Counted from the first letter of the stretch, positions 23,367 through 35,453 are shown. The stretch: DNA of 64,000 nt from Incurvaria masculella (GCA_946894095.1 OX335642.1:23261021-23325020); one strand, 5' to 3'. Made by a program: numbers and translations. The notes: generated from the letters alone by a model not told the origin.

Positions 23367-24840
23367 GGTATTTTAATTCCATGATCTAATATTGATATTC
23401 TGTTACGTACCTTGATGGACATCTTTTAACTATAAAAACCACTACTGCCTATGAATAAACGTTCTTAGTGGTTTTATTTATTCATTCACCACCAACATGT
23501 TAGTCGCAATTCAAAAAATAATAACTTGAGTGACGTAACGTTAAATGCACCTCTTGTCTGTGACTGCATACCTTGTGCACACCTTGGTAATAAAATTAAA
23601 TTAGCTCTTATTATTACACGCGTGCCTTCTACTCAGCCAAATGTATCGCAAAAACTTTTTCCACACAATGCCCGATCTCGCGCCACTCTGCAGTACGTAA
23701 AGGCATATCTCATTGAAAGCTCTCGTGCTGTAATAAGCTCAAAGCTCACTACAACAAGTTATTCCTTTGAACATGTCGAAATAAATACAGGAATGTATTT
23801 TAACAGCCATAAAATTAAAGTTCTTTTTCAATCAAAGCTCAAATAAAGCTAGGGATTTACACAATTTATTAAGCTTTTACTTACGGGACAAGGCTCACGA
23901 GAAACTTTAATATATCCGTTATTTCATAAGCGATAAGATTCAGAACGATTCGAAAGTAAATGCCAGCGTTAAACCTCTCTAGAGGAAGCCAAGTTAAGTT
24001 AAACCCGATGTCGGCAGTCGCTTTTGAAGCCCCGCGATGGCCGCATGTGTACGTGTAACCGTTACTTAGGCGAAACTTAATCGTAACTTGAACTTGATTC
24101 GTGGGAAATATCGTCGTTTTCACGGAACAGTCGAGTTGTTTCTAAGCTGAAAGCACTTAGTGAGACGGAGGGCGAGTAAAGAAACGTGTTAAGTTAGTTT
24201 TAAGTTATTTTCGTGTTGTGCTTGACTCGCGATGCGCTAAGTTTTTTTGTTTGTTTTGTTCGTGCGTTCAAGTGAACCAGTATCTGTGAGTTCATTAAGG
24301 TTGAATTGGCGAACGACTAATAAGTGTAAATTGTAGTTAAGTTACAAGTGAATGACATCATAAGTGCGTGTTATCTGATGCATAATTTACACATATTTTG
24401 CAGTTACAATTAAATGAAACAAATTTCATAATGTTTAATCAATTCTATAACGTTTTAATAGTTGCAAATAAATATATTTATAGGTGCGGATTGGTAATAT
24501 TGTTTTTAACCATTTTTGACCTGATTTATTAGAAAAAATGTATGAAATGTTTGGGGTTCGATTGAATTCTATATGATATCATGAAAACGGTGATCATGAG
24601 TTATAATAAATTATTGTGTTTATTATTTATAACGACTTTTACATAACCAACCAATGTATTTCTCATTTACTTTTAAATAAAACCGTAGAAATATTGCTGC
24701 AAAACTAAAAAAAGTTGTTATGTAATTTAAAACAAATATTTTTTAAAATTAAATTCTTAGCGCAACATTACGTAAACTTGATTTTGCGATAGGACCTTAA
24801 AAAACACACACAATTCTTGAAAACTAGTAGAAAAAAATTC
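23367..24840. other. No gene recognised
   Basis: The open frames at 23526-23846 (+) and 23881-24123 (-) show no domain. The GC-richer patch at 24000-24200 might be a leader or promoter but I cannot support a call. Confidence 0.4.
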
Positions 24841-25085
24841 CGCTTAGTAGGAGGTAGATATTGATTACGGGAGGAGGGACTGTAGGAGAATTCCAAATTA
24901 TGGGTATACAGCAGATGGCGAAATCGGTAGACACAATACCCGCGAATGGTATGTTTTTCTGGTTCCGGATCCAGCCTTTCAGTAAATTATGTAGTAATTT
25001 TTTTCTGAGCTCTTTCTTTAATTATTATGTCCTTGCTTCACGTCCAATTATACATACATATATTTCATATTCCTTGAAATAACAT
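24841..25085 (+). repeat. Interspersed repeat family C, copy 2
   Basis: It has GATTACGGGAGGAGGGACTG, TAGGAGAATTCCAAATTATG, CGCGAATGGTATGTTTTTCT and TCCTTGCTTCACGTCCAATT, in the same order as copy 1 at 558-838. Confidence 0.75.
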
Positions 25086-25257
25086 TTATGAATATTTATT
25101 GTTGTTGTTATTTTTAATTGATAACTGGTTTATTTTTTAAATGTGGCATCATTTTTTAATGTTCAATAGAATATGGTAACTATTAGTGCTGTGTGGGTTC
25201 CGGCACGTAATAACTAAACAATTGTGATTAGGGATTTCACTTTAAACCGTCGGTCCC

Positions 25258-25425
25258 CTAAAAATCCGTGCTTTCTATCCAGTTGAATACAGCCGTGCTT
25301 ATGAAGGTGAGCTCCTGGCATGGCACCAAATTCCTTCGGCAATGCGGTGTATTGGGCATATTAGCCCAAAACACAGTAACACAACACGGTGTGTGTGATA
25401 TTAGTCACAAATGTCCAATTACATA
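25258..25425 (+). repeat. SINE family, 3' half
   Basis: It has AAAATCCGTGCTTTCTATCC, AGTTGAATACAGCCGTGC, GGCATGGCACCAAATTCCTT and CCAATTACATAAA. The 5' half is missing. Confidence 0.7.
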
Positions 25426-25990
25426 AATGAACTAACGTCTACGGCAAGTCCAGTTGTTTTTGAGCTACGAGCAGCTATGAACTAAATTTAAGTTAAGTTA
25501 ATAAACTTTTAATAATAATAATAACGAGCGAATTCTATTGCACCCAATTAGAAGGTGGACCAAATCTCAGGAAATATTGATCGTTTATATACTCGTATGT
25601 ACAGCGTTTGATTAAGCTTGCTATTTCAAGAGATCCTTTTATTACTAGGAGAACCAGATTGATAAAGCAGTTTATAAAGTTCAGGTACATAGCATCCGTA
25701 ATCGTAGAGCATATATGAAAAAAAGATTCCGACGAATTAAGAAGCTCCTCCTTTTTTTAAAGTCGGTTAAAAAGATGTATGTTTGTAGATGAAGCGAGAG
25801 AAGTCTGCTGTGATTGCACCATATGGCGCTGCAACATCTCTGCGGCGTAGATTTATGTATTTATTAGCGATATAAAAAACATTCAAAAGATATTATTTAC
25901 CGTTGGTTATTCTGAATTGTGACTTTACTTACGTTGTAAACTGACTGTACCAAATGGCTGTTTGAGTGTGGCACCTGTTGTAACATTTTA
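25426..25990. other. No gene recognised
   Basis: Nothing assignable lies here. Confidence 0.45.
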
Positions 25991-26535
25991 TGAGTGAAAC
26001 GTAATAGTAGAAGAGATAGACGTACTTTTGGAAACGATAAGCCGTTAGGCTGATTATAGTATAGCGTTATAATTGTTATGTACAAAAACTTTAGTAAATT
26101 GCAACATTTGAATAGCTATGTAGATAGAATGCAATCACTGTGACATATTTTATTTATATATAATATATTATTTAATTAGATTATGAGTGAAAAATCAGCC
26201 TTCAAAATTTGATGTATAATCTGATATGAGAGTGTGAAAACGTTTTATTGGTGCAATTTGTATGGTACTTTAAAGAAAAAAATACGCACCAACAAATCAA
26301 TATTTTAGTCTAATGTATTCGCATCGAGACAACGTAAATTATAGTTCTGTACTAGGATCAGCCTTAGGGCTTATCGTTCCTTTTTAAAACCATAACGTTA
26401 CTGATTACTACTAGAAGCACCAACCAATCTTGTCAATACTTAAACAATTCACATCGGGGCGTTCTATAGTATAATGCTATACTATGATCGACCTTACCGC
26501 TTATCATTTCCAAAAGTACGTCTATCTCTTAGACT
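25991..26535. repeat. Inverted-repeat element
   Basis: A block of about 65 bp at 26005-26070 (AGAGATAGACGTACTTTTGG, then GATAAGCC and ATAGTATAGC) returns inverted at 26468-26535. A diverged extra copy of part of it (AGGATCAGCCTTAGGGCTTA) lies at 26352-26385. It looks like a non-autonomous foldback or MITE. No target duplication was identified. Confidence 0.55.
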
Positions 26536-28107
26536 ATGAACCGCTACTTTTTCAACCGTAAATTTGCATACACTTCGCATAACACTAATTGCATTTTTGC
26601 ACAAATTACATTAATTAGCAAACTGTTTGGTATTGAGATGAAAAGACAAAGAAAAGCGAAAGTCACGTTTTGCTCCTGAAAGGAAATTTGCCGAATGCTT
26701 ACTGTAGATACGCGTATAAGGGTTTCGGTATGGATACTACTTACCATACAGGCTTTTCACTGCAGTAAGTGTCATATGATTGGACTGGCTCATAATACAC
26801 CAGAGAATACTTGTAATACTCTGTATATCATGTATAGGTTATCACGTGTTAGTTAATGAATTTCCATTTTTAATCCTATATCGATTAAAAATGGAAACAT
26901 TGAGGGTTGTCAAATAATTGTTTGGCAAAATAAATAAAATAGTGAATTTTCTTTGCGTGTTCTTTTTTACCGAGTTAATGGAATCCACAGATTTATCAGT
27001 CTCTGTCGTAACTTACATTGTTTAGTTTGTCTACTAAAAGCAGAGATAAATTAAATTTTGTATACAAATAAAATAAAAATAATAAAATATAAAAGACGCT
27101 ATTTTTGATGTATTATGTGGATTAATACGTTTTTTTTATGGAACCCACTGCTCACCTCTCAGGTGATTTAGCGCAATATTAAGTAGCATATAATGAATTG
27201 AAACAAACATAAAAAAACAGTTATTTAAAAAAAACACGAATTAGCGGGTTTTGAACCCAGACCTCTGGCATGTAAGGTAATTTCCTGCCCAACTGTCTTG
27301 GGTCCTCTGATAAGGCGGTGGAGATTTTTTGTGTTTTGCCGTCCAAGTGATCGGTCCAATTGTGGACCTACATAATTGTTAAGTAAAATAATAATTATAC
27401 ACGTCTGAGACCGAACGTGTAAATCGGAACCTGTTATGTGCTGGTTACGAGTTATAACTAATTATTTTGCAGTTTTTATAATGGATTCGAACTATTTGAT
27501 CCGTTTTTGCGGAAACTGCCGCTAAAGTTATAAATATAAAAGTAAATACAAAATATAAAGTTCTGAATAAATAAAAAAATCATTTAAAAAAAATAATTTT
27601 ACAATTTGGTGATTTAAAAATATATTACTGAAAATCAACACCTAGCAGTCGGCGCAACTCAGGTAGTGCTGGGCGCTTAGGAATTATGCTGAGCTAGCAA
27701 CTTTTGGTTTTCAACTAACTCATTAGGATTCATCAATATCATGCTATTTACTTCTTAAATATTTCTTAATTGTTATTTTTGTTGATAATAAAGTATCTTG
27801 TATTGGGCACCCATCCAGCACCTGATCGCACCCATAGTTGCTCGCAGACGAACATATATCCAGTACAATGTGACCATGTATACAAGGTAGGTCCTGCATG
27901 GGTCTCTTTATTTTACAGTGTCTCATTCTGTACTTTCTCTTCTTAACCAGGGATAATTCTCTTCCGAGCTTATGCAGCTCATCGTAATCTCACAAAACAC
28001 TCGTGTCCTTTCACTTCTTTACAGCACCCTAAATAACCCCTCATACCTCAGCAATCGGTTCGCATATCTTTGCTCATATATCTCCCATAGCTCGTATATA
28101 TCTTTGA
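26536..28107. other. No gene recognised
   Basis: A minus-strand Pol III B-box-like TCTGGGTTCAAAACCCGC lies near 27244-27262, but I see no complete tRNA or SINE there. The rest is AT-rich and unassigned. Confidence 0.45.
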
Positions 28108-28345
28108 GCGGCTCGTAGCCTAGTGGCGCGGGGACTAGACTAGCATACCAAAGGTCTGGGTTCAAATCCTGGCCCCGTTCATGCACAACTTTATTTCTCA
28201 TTCTGAGTTAGATAAGAGCATTTCGTCACGAATGCGAGCTGCTCCATGGTCCAGAATCCATGTAAAACTGTAGGTCCCCCCTTCCCCTCCTAGGTGGTAG
28301 GGTTTAAGCCCGCCCCGGGCAATGAAAAATTGTCATTGTCAGGTA
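28108..28345 (+). repeat. SINE family, head type A, internally deleted
   Basis: The head is intact (GCGGCTCGTAGCCTAGTGGC and TCTGGGTTCAAATCC). The body runs to CGCCCCGGG, then jumps to GCAATGAAAAATTGTCATTG and stops, so the 3' third is missing. Confidence 0.8.
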
Positions 28346-28827
28346 CATACATAACGAATAGGCCCCTTTCTTTCTATTAATACATCGACCCAAAGGCACA
28401 AAAGACAGTCATACAAATGCTGACAGGCCAATGATGATAGGGCGCGGTCACACAATGGAACAAGTAATAACGTGACAGTCCGGTCCCACATTAGTTCCGG
28501 TGCCAACCCTAGTCTGGTTTTAATGGGATCATATCCGAGGGTCCGGATAAAATACGACTTTCGAGAAAAAATATACGGTCATTGATCTCTAACCGTTTAT
28601 GTAATTCGATTCAATAAACCATTTAACAAGCTTATTTTAGGGTCGCGTTGCCAATAGCCGAAAAAGGGACCCTTATGATATGGCTTTGGTGTATGTCGAT
28701 CGCACGCATTTTGTCCCGAATTGTTCTCACAAACGGTGGTTGGAAAATTCTGAAAAAAATACCGATAAGGGTACACTTATGCAGTCGGGCAGCAAATACT
28801 CACTTTTGCTCTAAACAACATTTGTCA

Positions 28828-29187
28828 GCCTAGGTAGCCAAGTGGTACGACGCCTTGCGATTCGACAAGCTGGGAGAGCGTGAACCTCTGAGCGCGGTTG
28901 GGTTCTGGATGGGTGACCATTTTCAACCGTTGAGGCTGGCCGTGGTTCGGATTCCACGTAGAACTGGAGGTCCCCTTCCTTACTCACTAGGCGGCAGGGT
29001 TAATCCCGCCCGGGTTCCATCTTTGCATTGAATGAACGATGGTCGAAGCGGCAATGAAAATTGTCCGTATTCTATACAGCCGAGCAATATAAAGAAGGTC
29101 CTGGCATGGCAGCTAGTTCCTATGTGTTGTTTAGGCTAATATTTGACGTTGGTATTAGCCATCCATGGCCAGTTACATAAAAAAAAC
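28828..29187 (+). repeat. SINE family, head type B, full length
   Basis: This is the best complete type B copy. The head has CTAGGTAGCCAAGTGGTACG (a good A box), then GCGCGGTTGGGTTC and TGGATGGGTGACC, which resembles the C-box end of 5S rRNA. From CCGTGGTTCGGATTCCACGT onward it shares the type A body through GTCGAAGCGGCAATGAAAAT and AGCCATCCATGGCCAGTTAC, ending in an A-run. Confidence 0.82.
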
Positions 29188-30086
29188 ATATTTTTGAGAA
29201 AAAGCTAAATTTCATGAGAGCTAATTTTGTATGAAATTGCAAAATAATCATCAGGCGAGGGCGAATTACTTCCATGTCCAGCAGCGACGGGACCCTCGGC
29301 ACATGGACACGTTCACGCTTGACCGTGTCTTTTTTTAAAAGAATGGAATACCTACCTGTACATTCTCGAATTACCCAAGCACATATGATCACAGCTGCAT
29401 TGAATTGGATCTTCTCTACATCACCTTAGACCGAACCGCAGACAACATGTGTGGTCAAATGCTAGGCAGTAGTACTACTAGGCAGGATTACAACAGATGA
29501 TTCGAAGGTTTTAACCAAGTATTTTTGCAGTAAGTTTTTTATTTTTGTAATGTACAGACAGCCTTGAAAATGTATGCAATGAAATAGTTTGTATTATGTG
29601 GTTTTATTTATTCCTTTGTGATTCATATATTGGGCTGTCTTGCACCCACCACTCTTTTGTTTATTTGCGGAAAAAAATATTTTTATTTCATTCATTGAAA
29701 TAATAATCCAATAGGTTTTTAAATTGGTTAATGTATTACATTATCAAGCATTATATATAACTAGAAATCCTGAAAGGTAAGCGATAAAATCAGATTCTTA
29801 CAAGCACAACGTCTATTTTGTGTTAAATTTATGTAGACTCTTAGTAACCAATTTATTCTTACTACGAACGCCTAAATAATAATAGCTAGTAAGAATAGCA
29901 TGCAATGTCTTGTCCTGATTACAATCCATTTATATGTGTCCAAAGCCCACTCTTTTCCCTCAAGACTGAAAGAACTTGTCTCGTGGGGATTCACACGAAA
30001 AGTTGATTTTCCATTAACAGTGGTCAAAAAAGCTGAGCTGTAAATAATACACACATTATAATAATAAATATATAGTATAATAGGTA
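29188..30086. other. No gene recognised
   Basis: The 90-codon minus frame at 29120-29392 overlaps the SINE tail and has no family features. Confidence 0.45.
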
Positions 30087-30515
30087 GGTCGGGGTACAGT
30101 TTTATATATAGTATGTTTAAACTTATAATACAATTTCTTTGGCTGTACTATTTGTGTCTGGCTAGTTTTGATGACATAAAAATGTAACATTTTAAAATAA
30201 GAAACCAGTACATACAAAAGGATTGTTTCCCACATGTTTTTCATTCTGACAAAATGAAAAGAAAAAATACGAGAAATTTTAAAAATGTTATTAAATAAAA
30301 AGGAAAAAATGCTACGCATGCTTTGATATTAGACCAAATGCATTATCAGTAGAATAACATAAAATTGATTTAAGCGTTTTCGATTTTGATGTCAGAGATG
30401 CACCTAGCTCTAGTCGCCCTCTTATGGATAACATAAACGTATTTTTTAAAAAGTGTAACAAGATCGGCATATCAGTAGTTACGTTGTAACATTATTGTGA
30501 TGGTATTGAGAAAGT
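30087..30515 (+). mobile_element. Degenerate mariner deletion derivative
   Basis: Next to TA (30085-30086) it starts GGTCGGGG and follows the 5' untranslated part of the mariner at 52588 (TTTCTTTGGCTGTACTATTT, then TCTGGCTAGTTTTG). It resumes in the transposase N-terminal region with TTTAAGCGTTTTCGATTTTG and AGATCGGCATATCAGTAGTT. No open frame survives and the 3' end is unclear. Confidence 0.75.
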
Positions 30516-31195
30516 CAATACATTTACAATGTTTTTGAATGTTATAGCATGAAGCATATTTTAAGACCAAAATCAAATTTTATGTTCAGTTAGAAAGTAC
30601 GCGTCGATTTTGCGTAATTTATTAAGAAAATTAGCAAGTTTAATTTACCAGGAATTGAATTAATTGTATTCACAAAATTAATCACCCTTAGTTTATTACC
30701 ATTTTATTTTCCTTGATTGAGTTAAATCGCTTAATCGATCCGGTGAATTTTCATTCTCTTTATTCATTCAATTTTTATAAACGTATTTATAAAAACATAC
30801 TGCCCTAAGGGTCATTGATACTTTTACATATTACCAGTAGATTACAAATTTAATTTCGTCGAAGAAGTACTTTTTTATAACTTCCAATCCCACTGATCAC
30901 TCCTCAATTAAATCGGCGTTCAAAGAAAAAAAATCAGAAAGGAAGTTTCAAAAAATTGTATAATTAGCAAAACTAAATTAGAAGGTTAAACTCTGTTTCG
31001 AACAAGGATGTCAAAACTCGTGAGGACGTTGAACCGTCGATCTTTCCAAAAGTCGACCGTTCATGCGGTTTCCCTGTCCCCTGCCAAGTGGCGCGCAGGT
31101 TGGATCAGATTGCGCTGATGCGTCGAGTTCAGACGTAATGAATTAATTTAACCGGAGGGACGACCCTTGATTAGTATCTGACTTCCGAAGCCATC
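30516..31195. other. No gene recognised
   Basis: Nothing assignable lies here. Confidence 0.45.
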
Positions 31196-31445
31196 GACTA
31201 GAAGGACGGGAGTTGCTGCTCTTTAGTGAGAATACCTACATTGACGGTAGTCACGGCAAGGCAGTTCGCTAACGAATTATGTCCTGATGTCTTGAGTTCC
31301 AACGACACGTAATAAGAGGTAAGAACTGCACAGGATGCCTTTTAGTGCAAGGAACATTTGATGTTGTGCGCCCAGTATGCGTAAGCGCTCGTACCCATAC
31401 AACGTGAGCGAAATCGTAAATGCGCCGCCGCTATACGGATGCATT
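31196..31445. repeat. MITE family E, inverted copy
   Basis: Read in reverse, it shares CATCAAATGTTCCTTGCACT, GCATCCTGTGCAGTTCTTAC and GTGTCGTTGGAACTCAAGAC with the copy at 20739-21041. It begins GAAGGACGGGAGT at the left edge. Confidence 0.65.
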
Positions 31446-32435
31446 TCGGTCGCCTCTCCCAAGCTTCTTTGCTCATTGTCTGAAGCAAATTTGATTCTTC
31501 AAGCGGTGGATGTGTTAGATTTGTAAATAGACCGTGAAAGCAATTGTTGAAATGCACAGAATAGTGGCGCGATGCCTCGGTGTTCAGTAATTGGAGGTAT
31601 TGGATTACTGCACTTGTACCCATTTTGAGTGCACTCAAGAAATCTCAAGAGAAAGACAAGGGTTGATGTCAAGAAAAAAATATAACTTTAAAATGTTTTT
31701 AAAATTTTTGTAAGAAAAAATCGGAAAAAACAATTTCTTACCGTAAACACGAAATTAGTGCACTCGACACGGATGTATCTTGAAAATCTTAGCAACCTGC
31801 AAGGAAAACATATTTCGGACTGTAACCAGGGTGTTTGAGATGTTTTGGGGATATTTTCGTAGGTAGACGCGGTATGTTTGGTTTGAAAGTTTGAGTATTA
31901 TTCATTATTACATATTAAGTATTAATAGGGTTTTTGAATGCTATGGGTTTTAGATCTTGTGCCTTTTGGACTTTATTAGAAGAGTTATAAAATCGGAATT
32001 ATGTACTTACATGTATGTACTAGAAGTATATTGCATTTTATCATTTTTCGCCTCGTAATTTTTATTTTATTATTTTTAAAATATTCTCTTTCTTTCTTCT
32101 ACTCCATCTAATCACCTACTTCTACCCTCTCTATTCCGACTACTTAACAGGAAAGCAAATCCTCTCACTTTTTACCAGAACCATTCAAATCAGCGATTCT
32201 GCTCGAAGTTAATCCGAGCTCAGCCGCTATTAACCCCTGTTCAACTTGTAATCCGTGGAAGCTAACGCTGGCCTTTAAGCACATACCAGACGGGGGATTA
32301 ACCTTTCAGCGAATATTTAATCGCTTGTTCAGGCTTACAAGGGTCCTCATCCATTAAATACATTGTTACGTCTTTGCTTCACGGTTCATTGGAGTAATTT
32401 TACTAAAGACACAAAAAGCCCGGAACTTATAAGTA
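31446..32435. other. No gene recognised
   Basis: Nothing assignable lies here. Confidence 0.45.
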
Positions 32436-32945
32436 CAGTGGACCCGCGGTAATCCGACAGTGTTTTGCAAGGTATTGTCCAATGCTTGAATTTGTCGGAC
32501 TATACTATGCTGATACCGACCCGGTAGTGGTCCGGAACTTTATGCAAAGAGTACCCAGTAATCCGAGAAATTTCATGCACACATACCTACAAATGTGTTT
32601 ATAAAATCGGTAAAATCACATGATATACATGCGATATAGGACTCTGGGCATTTTTCACCTACTGCTGATTAGCGTAATCGCCACATATTAGGGGCATTTC
32701 GTGCTGCTTGCAATCAATACCAGTACAAGATAATGAGCATTGATAGCAAGCTGCTAAGAAAGGCCCTTATTATGTGGTGATTAAGCTTATCAGTAGTAGG
32801 TTAAAAAGGCCCTTAGTGAATTAGATAACACAATACATAGTAAAGGGTTTCACAGCACTAGCAAACATTAATAACTCAATACCCAGAGCCTGGTCCATGG
32901 CTAACATAGTGATGTCCTGTCAATTACATCCAACATATGTAAGTA

Positions 32946-34268
32946 CCAGGTGGGCCAAAAGAAGTCATCCGATGTTGTTTGCCTCTCTTTTTTTTTCTAA
33001 ATGAAAATCTTCGATTCTGTTTTTTTATTATGTTTATTTGGACCTTTAGAATTTTATTGGTCAGGTCGAGAAGATTATATCGGCCAAATGGGCGCCGTCA
33101 CAATTGATTGACATACGGGCTCGTTTTATGGCATTTTTCATCACTTCGGCGAGAACTTCGGGCGACAGATTCTCGCACTCGTGTCGAATGTTGTCCTTGA
33201 GGGCTTCCAGAGTCTCGGGCTTGTTCACGTAAACACGGGACTTCAAAAAACCCCACAAAAAAAAGTCTGGAACGCTTAAATCGGGCGATCTTGCGGGCCA
33301 GTGCAAGTCGCCAAAACGAGAGATGAGGCGACCCGGGAAAGCTGCCTTCAGAATATCGGTTGTGGCTCGCGCAGTGTGTGCCGTTGCTCCGTCCTGTTGG
33401 AACCACATATCCTTCAGTCCTAATTCGTCCAATTTTGGCAGAAAAAAGTTGGTCAACATGGCCCTATAGCGCGCACCGTTCACTGTTGTCATTTGGCCAG
33501 CGGCATTCTCGAAAAAAAATGGCCCGATGACTCCTCCAGCGTGAACAGCGCACCATGCAGTCACTTTGAGCGGGTGTAATGGCTCCTCGTGCATCACTCG
33601 TGGATTTTCGGTGCCCCAGAAGCGATAGTTTTGCTTGTTCACGTACCCGCTGAGGTGGAAATGAGCCTCATCGCTCATTATGATTTTGGTCGAAAAATCG
33701 GCCACTTCTTCTTCGAGATTGAGGATGGCTTGGGCGTAGGTTACGCGCGTTTGGCGGTCTGTAGGCAGCAGTTGATGCACGGACTGGACTTTGTACGGGA
33801 ACATGCGCAGGTCTTTGACCAAAATTCGCCTAAGGGACGTCCGGCTGATGGCTAATTGCGTGGCACGGCGTCTGGTCGATGTTTTCGGCGAAATCTCGAC
33901 ATCCTCGGCCACAGCGGCGATATTCTCGGCAGAACGGGTGCTCCGGGGCCGGCCACTCTTGGCAACGTCTCGTGTGGTCCCATACTCTTCAAGGTTGGTG
34001 GCCAAACGGCGCAGTGTTTGCGCAGTCGGTGTCGGACGGCCGGGGAATCGGCGACGGAATTCGCGCTGCGCCAACACCACAGACGAATTGTTACGCAAAA
34101 AAATAGACACGATTATTCCGCGTTCTTGGGGAGTGTATCGCTCCATGGCTTGTTCACTTGTATTCTGCATCTGTCTAGTCCACAAATGTCAAAACAGATT
34201 TGACATTGGCGGCCATTTGCAAAAAATAGAGCATCTTCCAATAGGGTGATTTCTTTTGGCCCACCTTG
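32946..34268 (-). mobile_element. DD41D Tc1/mariner-type transposon, complete
   Basis: The element is 1,323 bp, flanked by TA (32944-32945 and 34269-34270). Its terminal inverted repeats are about 27 bp and share AGGTGGGCCAAAAGAA. One intact transposase gene fills most of it. It lies inside the pogo-like element, so it is the younger insertion. Confidence 0.85.
33061..34185 (-). CDS. Transposase, IS630/Tc1/mariner superfamily, DD41D type
   Basis: This is a cut-and-paste transposase. The frame is 374 codons; a methionine at residue 14 (MERYTPQERG) is also a plausible start. An N-terminal helix-turn-helix region (residues about 14-110, with GRPRS at the linker) precedes the catalytic domain. 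The triad is SDEAHF (first Asp), QQDGATAH (second) and SPDLSVPDFF (third). By my count 41 residues separate the second and third Asp, matching the DD41D (VISITOR-type) group rather than DD34D mariners. There are no stops or frameshifts, and both inverted repeats are present, so activity is possible. The plus-strand frames overlapping it are shadows. Confidence 0.88.
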   Translation of the reverse strand: MWTRQMQNTSEQAMERYTPQERGIIVSIFLRNNSSVVLAQREFRRRFPGRPTPTAQTLRRLATNLEEYGTTRDVAKSGRPRSTRSAENIAAVAEDVEISPKTSTRRRATQLAISRTSLRRILVKDLRMFPYKVQSVHQLLPTDRQTRVTYAQAILNLEEEVADFSTKIIMSDEAHFHLSGYVNKQNYRFWGTENPRVMHEEPLHPLKVTAWCAVHAGGVIGPFFFENAAGQMTTVNGARYRAMLTNFFLPKLDELGLKDMWFQQDGATAHTARATTDILKAAFPGRLISRFGDLHWPARSPDLSVPDFFLWGFLKSRVYVNKPETLEALKDNIRHECENLSPEVLAEVMKNAIKRARMSINCDGAHLADIIFST

Positions 34269-34378
34269 TATTTGCAATGGACATACATACATGTGCTTTG
34301 TATGTAATGTTATAGGCATGTCGGATTATAGAGAGTGTCAGGGGCCGGATTACCGCAGGTCAACTGTATGTCACTTTT

Positions 34379-34688
34379 CATGTAACTTAATATGAATCAT
34401 GGGTACAGTCATAATATCAGCCCAACACCGCATACCCGAAGGAATTGTAGCTGTCAATCCAGTCATTTCCTTTTATAAGCACGGCAACATTGAACTGGAT
34501 GGAAAATTTGGACGATTGTTCATTGCAGCTTCCGACCATCTTTTCATCCAATGCGATGGTGCCAACGTACAGTTTTGCCTGGAATTAGAACCATGCTCTA
34601 AATGGTGACGAAATAAAAGTGTCCAATTCAGAAAGATCCCTCTGGCACGAAAGGCCAACGCCCGCGCTCCTGAGCTACGAGCAGCTCG
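34379..34688 (-). repeat. SINE family, head type A, internally deleted
   Basis: The copy carries CATTGAACTGGATGGAAAAT, CATCCAATGCGATGGTGCCA and a diverged head (GAGCTACGAGCAGCTC). It abuts the right end of the pogo-like element. Confidence 0.7.
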
Positions 34689-34711
34689 AAGCTATCGTGA
34701 AAGAGTACTTT

Positions 34712-34918
34712 GTATGAAACTGGGGATGAATAGCTAATAACTTACACATCGTCACGATATTAGCCCGACACAATGCACATCCGAAACAACTAGCTGCCAT
34801 GCCAGGACCTTCCAATATTCTCCAATAGTCTACATTGAACTAGATGGAAAACACATTTTTATTGCCGCTTTAACCATCTTTCATTCGATGCGGTGTTACC
34901 AAACAGGCAACATTTACC
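34712..34918 (-). repeat. SINE family, 3' half
   Basis: It has TCACGATATTAGCCCGACAC, AGCTGCCATGCCAGGACCTT and TTGAACTAGATGGAAAACAC, then ends within the body. Confidence 0.7.
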
Positions 34919-35453
34919 ATTTAGCCATCCATGTTCAAATTAATTAAATAAATCATTCACGACACTATGTAAGTACAGATAACTATTATGTGTAGTCAAG
35001 ATATTGAATATTTGTAATAAAATAATAAGTGTAAAGAATAATGCGTCAAAAAGCATGTTAGAAAACTCCGGTCCGACAAAGGAAATAAATCTTAAACAAT
35101 ACGACCTGCATGTAATTTCCAAAAAAAATTTCCACGAGTAACTGCAAAATATGTGTATCTAATAATTGTCATTTTTATCTAAACAGAAAACCTCTTTACT
35201 GTCGGTCAATATTGGCCAAAAGGTATCAATTCACTGAGTGTAAAGAAGTAGCTTGAAAAGTGATCCTGAAAAGTGAACAACACAAAAACTCATAAGGAAC
35301 CCTTTTCCCACGTCATATGGTTCAGATTAGTAAACAATGAGTGTCCCACCTCCAAGACTGTTTCACCAACTGAAAAGGAACCCGGTGCGCCACCGCACAA
35401 AGGCGAGAGTCGCACAATGAACGAGCCAGGGCTGCGCAAACGCTGCTGGTGAT
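34919..35453. other. Upstream of the first exon at 35454
   Basis: This stretch should hold the promoter and 5' leader of the downstream exon. GC content rises after about 35330. No TATA box is evident to me. Confidence 0.4.

Larger units (their letters stand above)
32436..34366. mobile_element. pogo-like TA-flanked element carrying a nested mariner
   Basis: Left terminus: TA (32434-32435) then CAGTGGACCCGCGGTAATCC. Right terminus read in reverse: TA (34367-34368) then CAGTTGACCTGCGGTAATCC. The CAGT start, the GGTAATCCG core and the TA duplication fit pogo/Tigger-like elements. Without the insert at 32944-34270 the element is about 605 bp and encodes nothing, so it is a non-autonomous copy. 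Its interior repeats the AATCCGA and GGATTA words. Confidence 0.75.

Noticed and set aside
23526..23846. 106-codon plus frame as a gene
   Set aside because: There is no recognisable domain and the composition is like its AT-rich surroundings.
33791..34249. 152-codon plus-strand frame and neighbours as genes
   Set aside because: They are complementary-strand shadows of the DD41D transposase.
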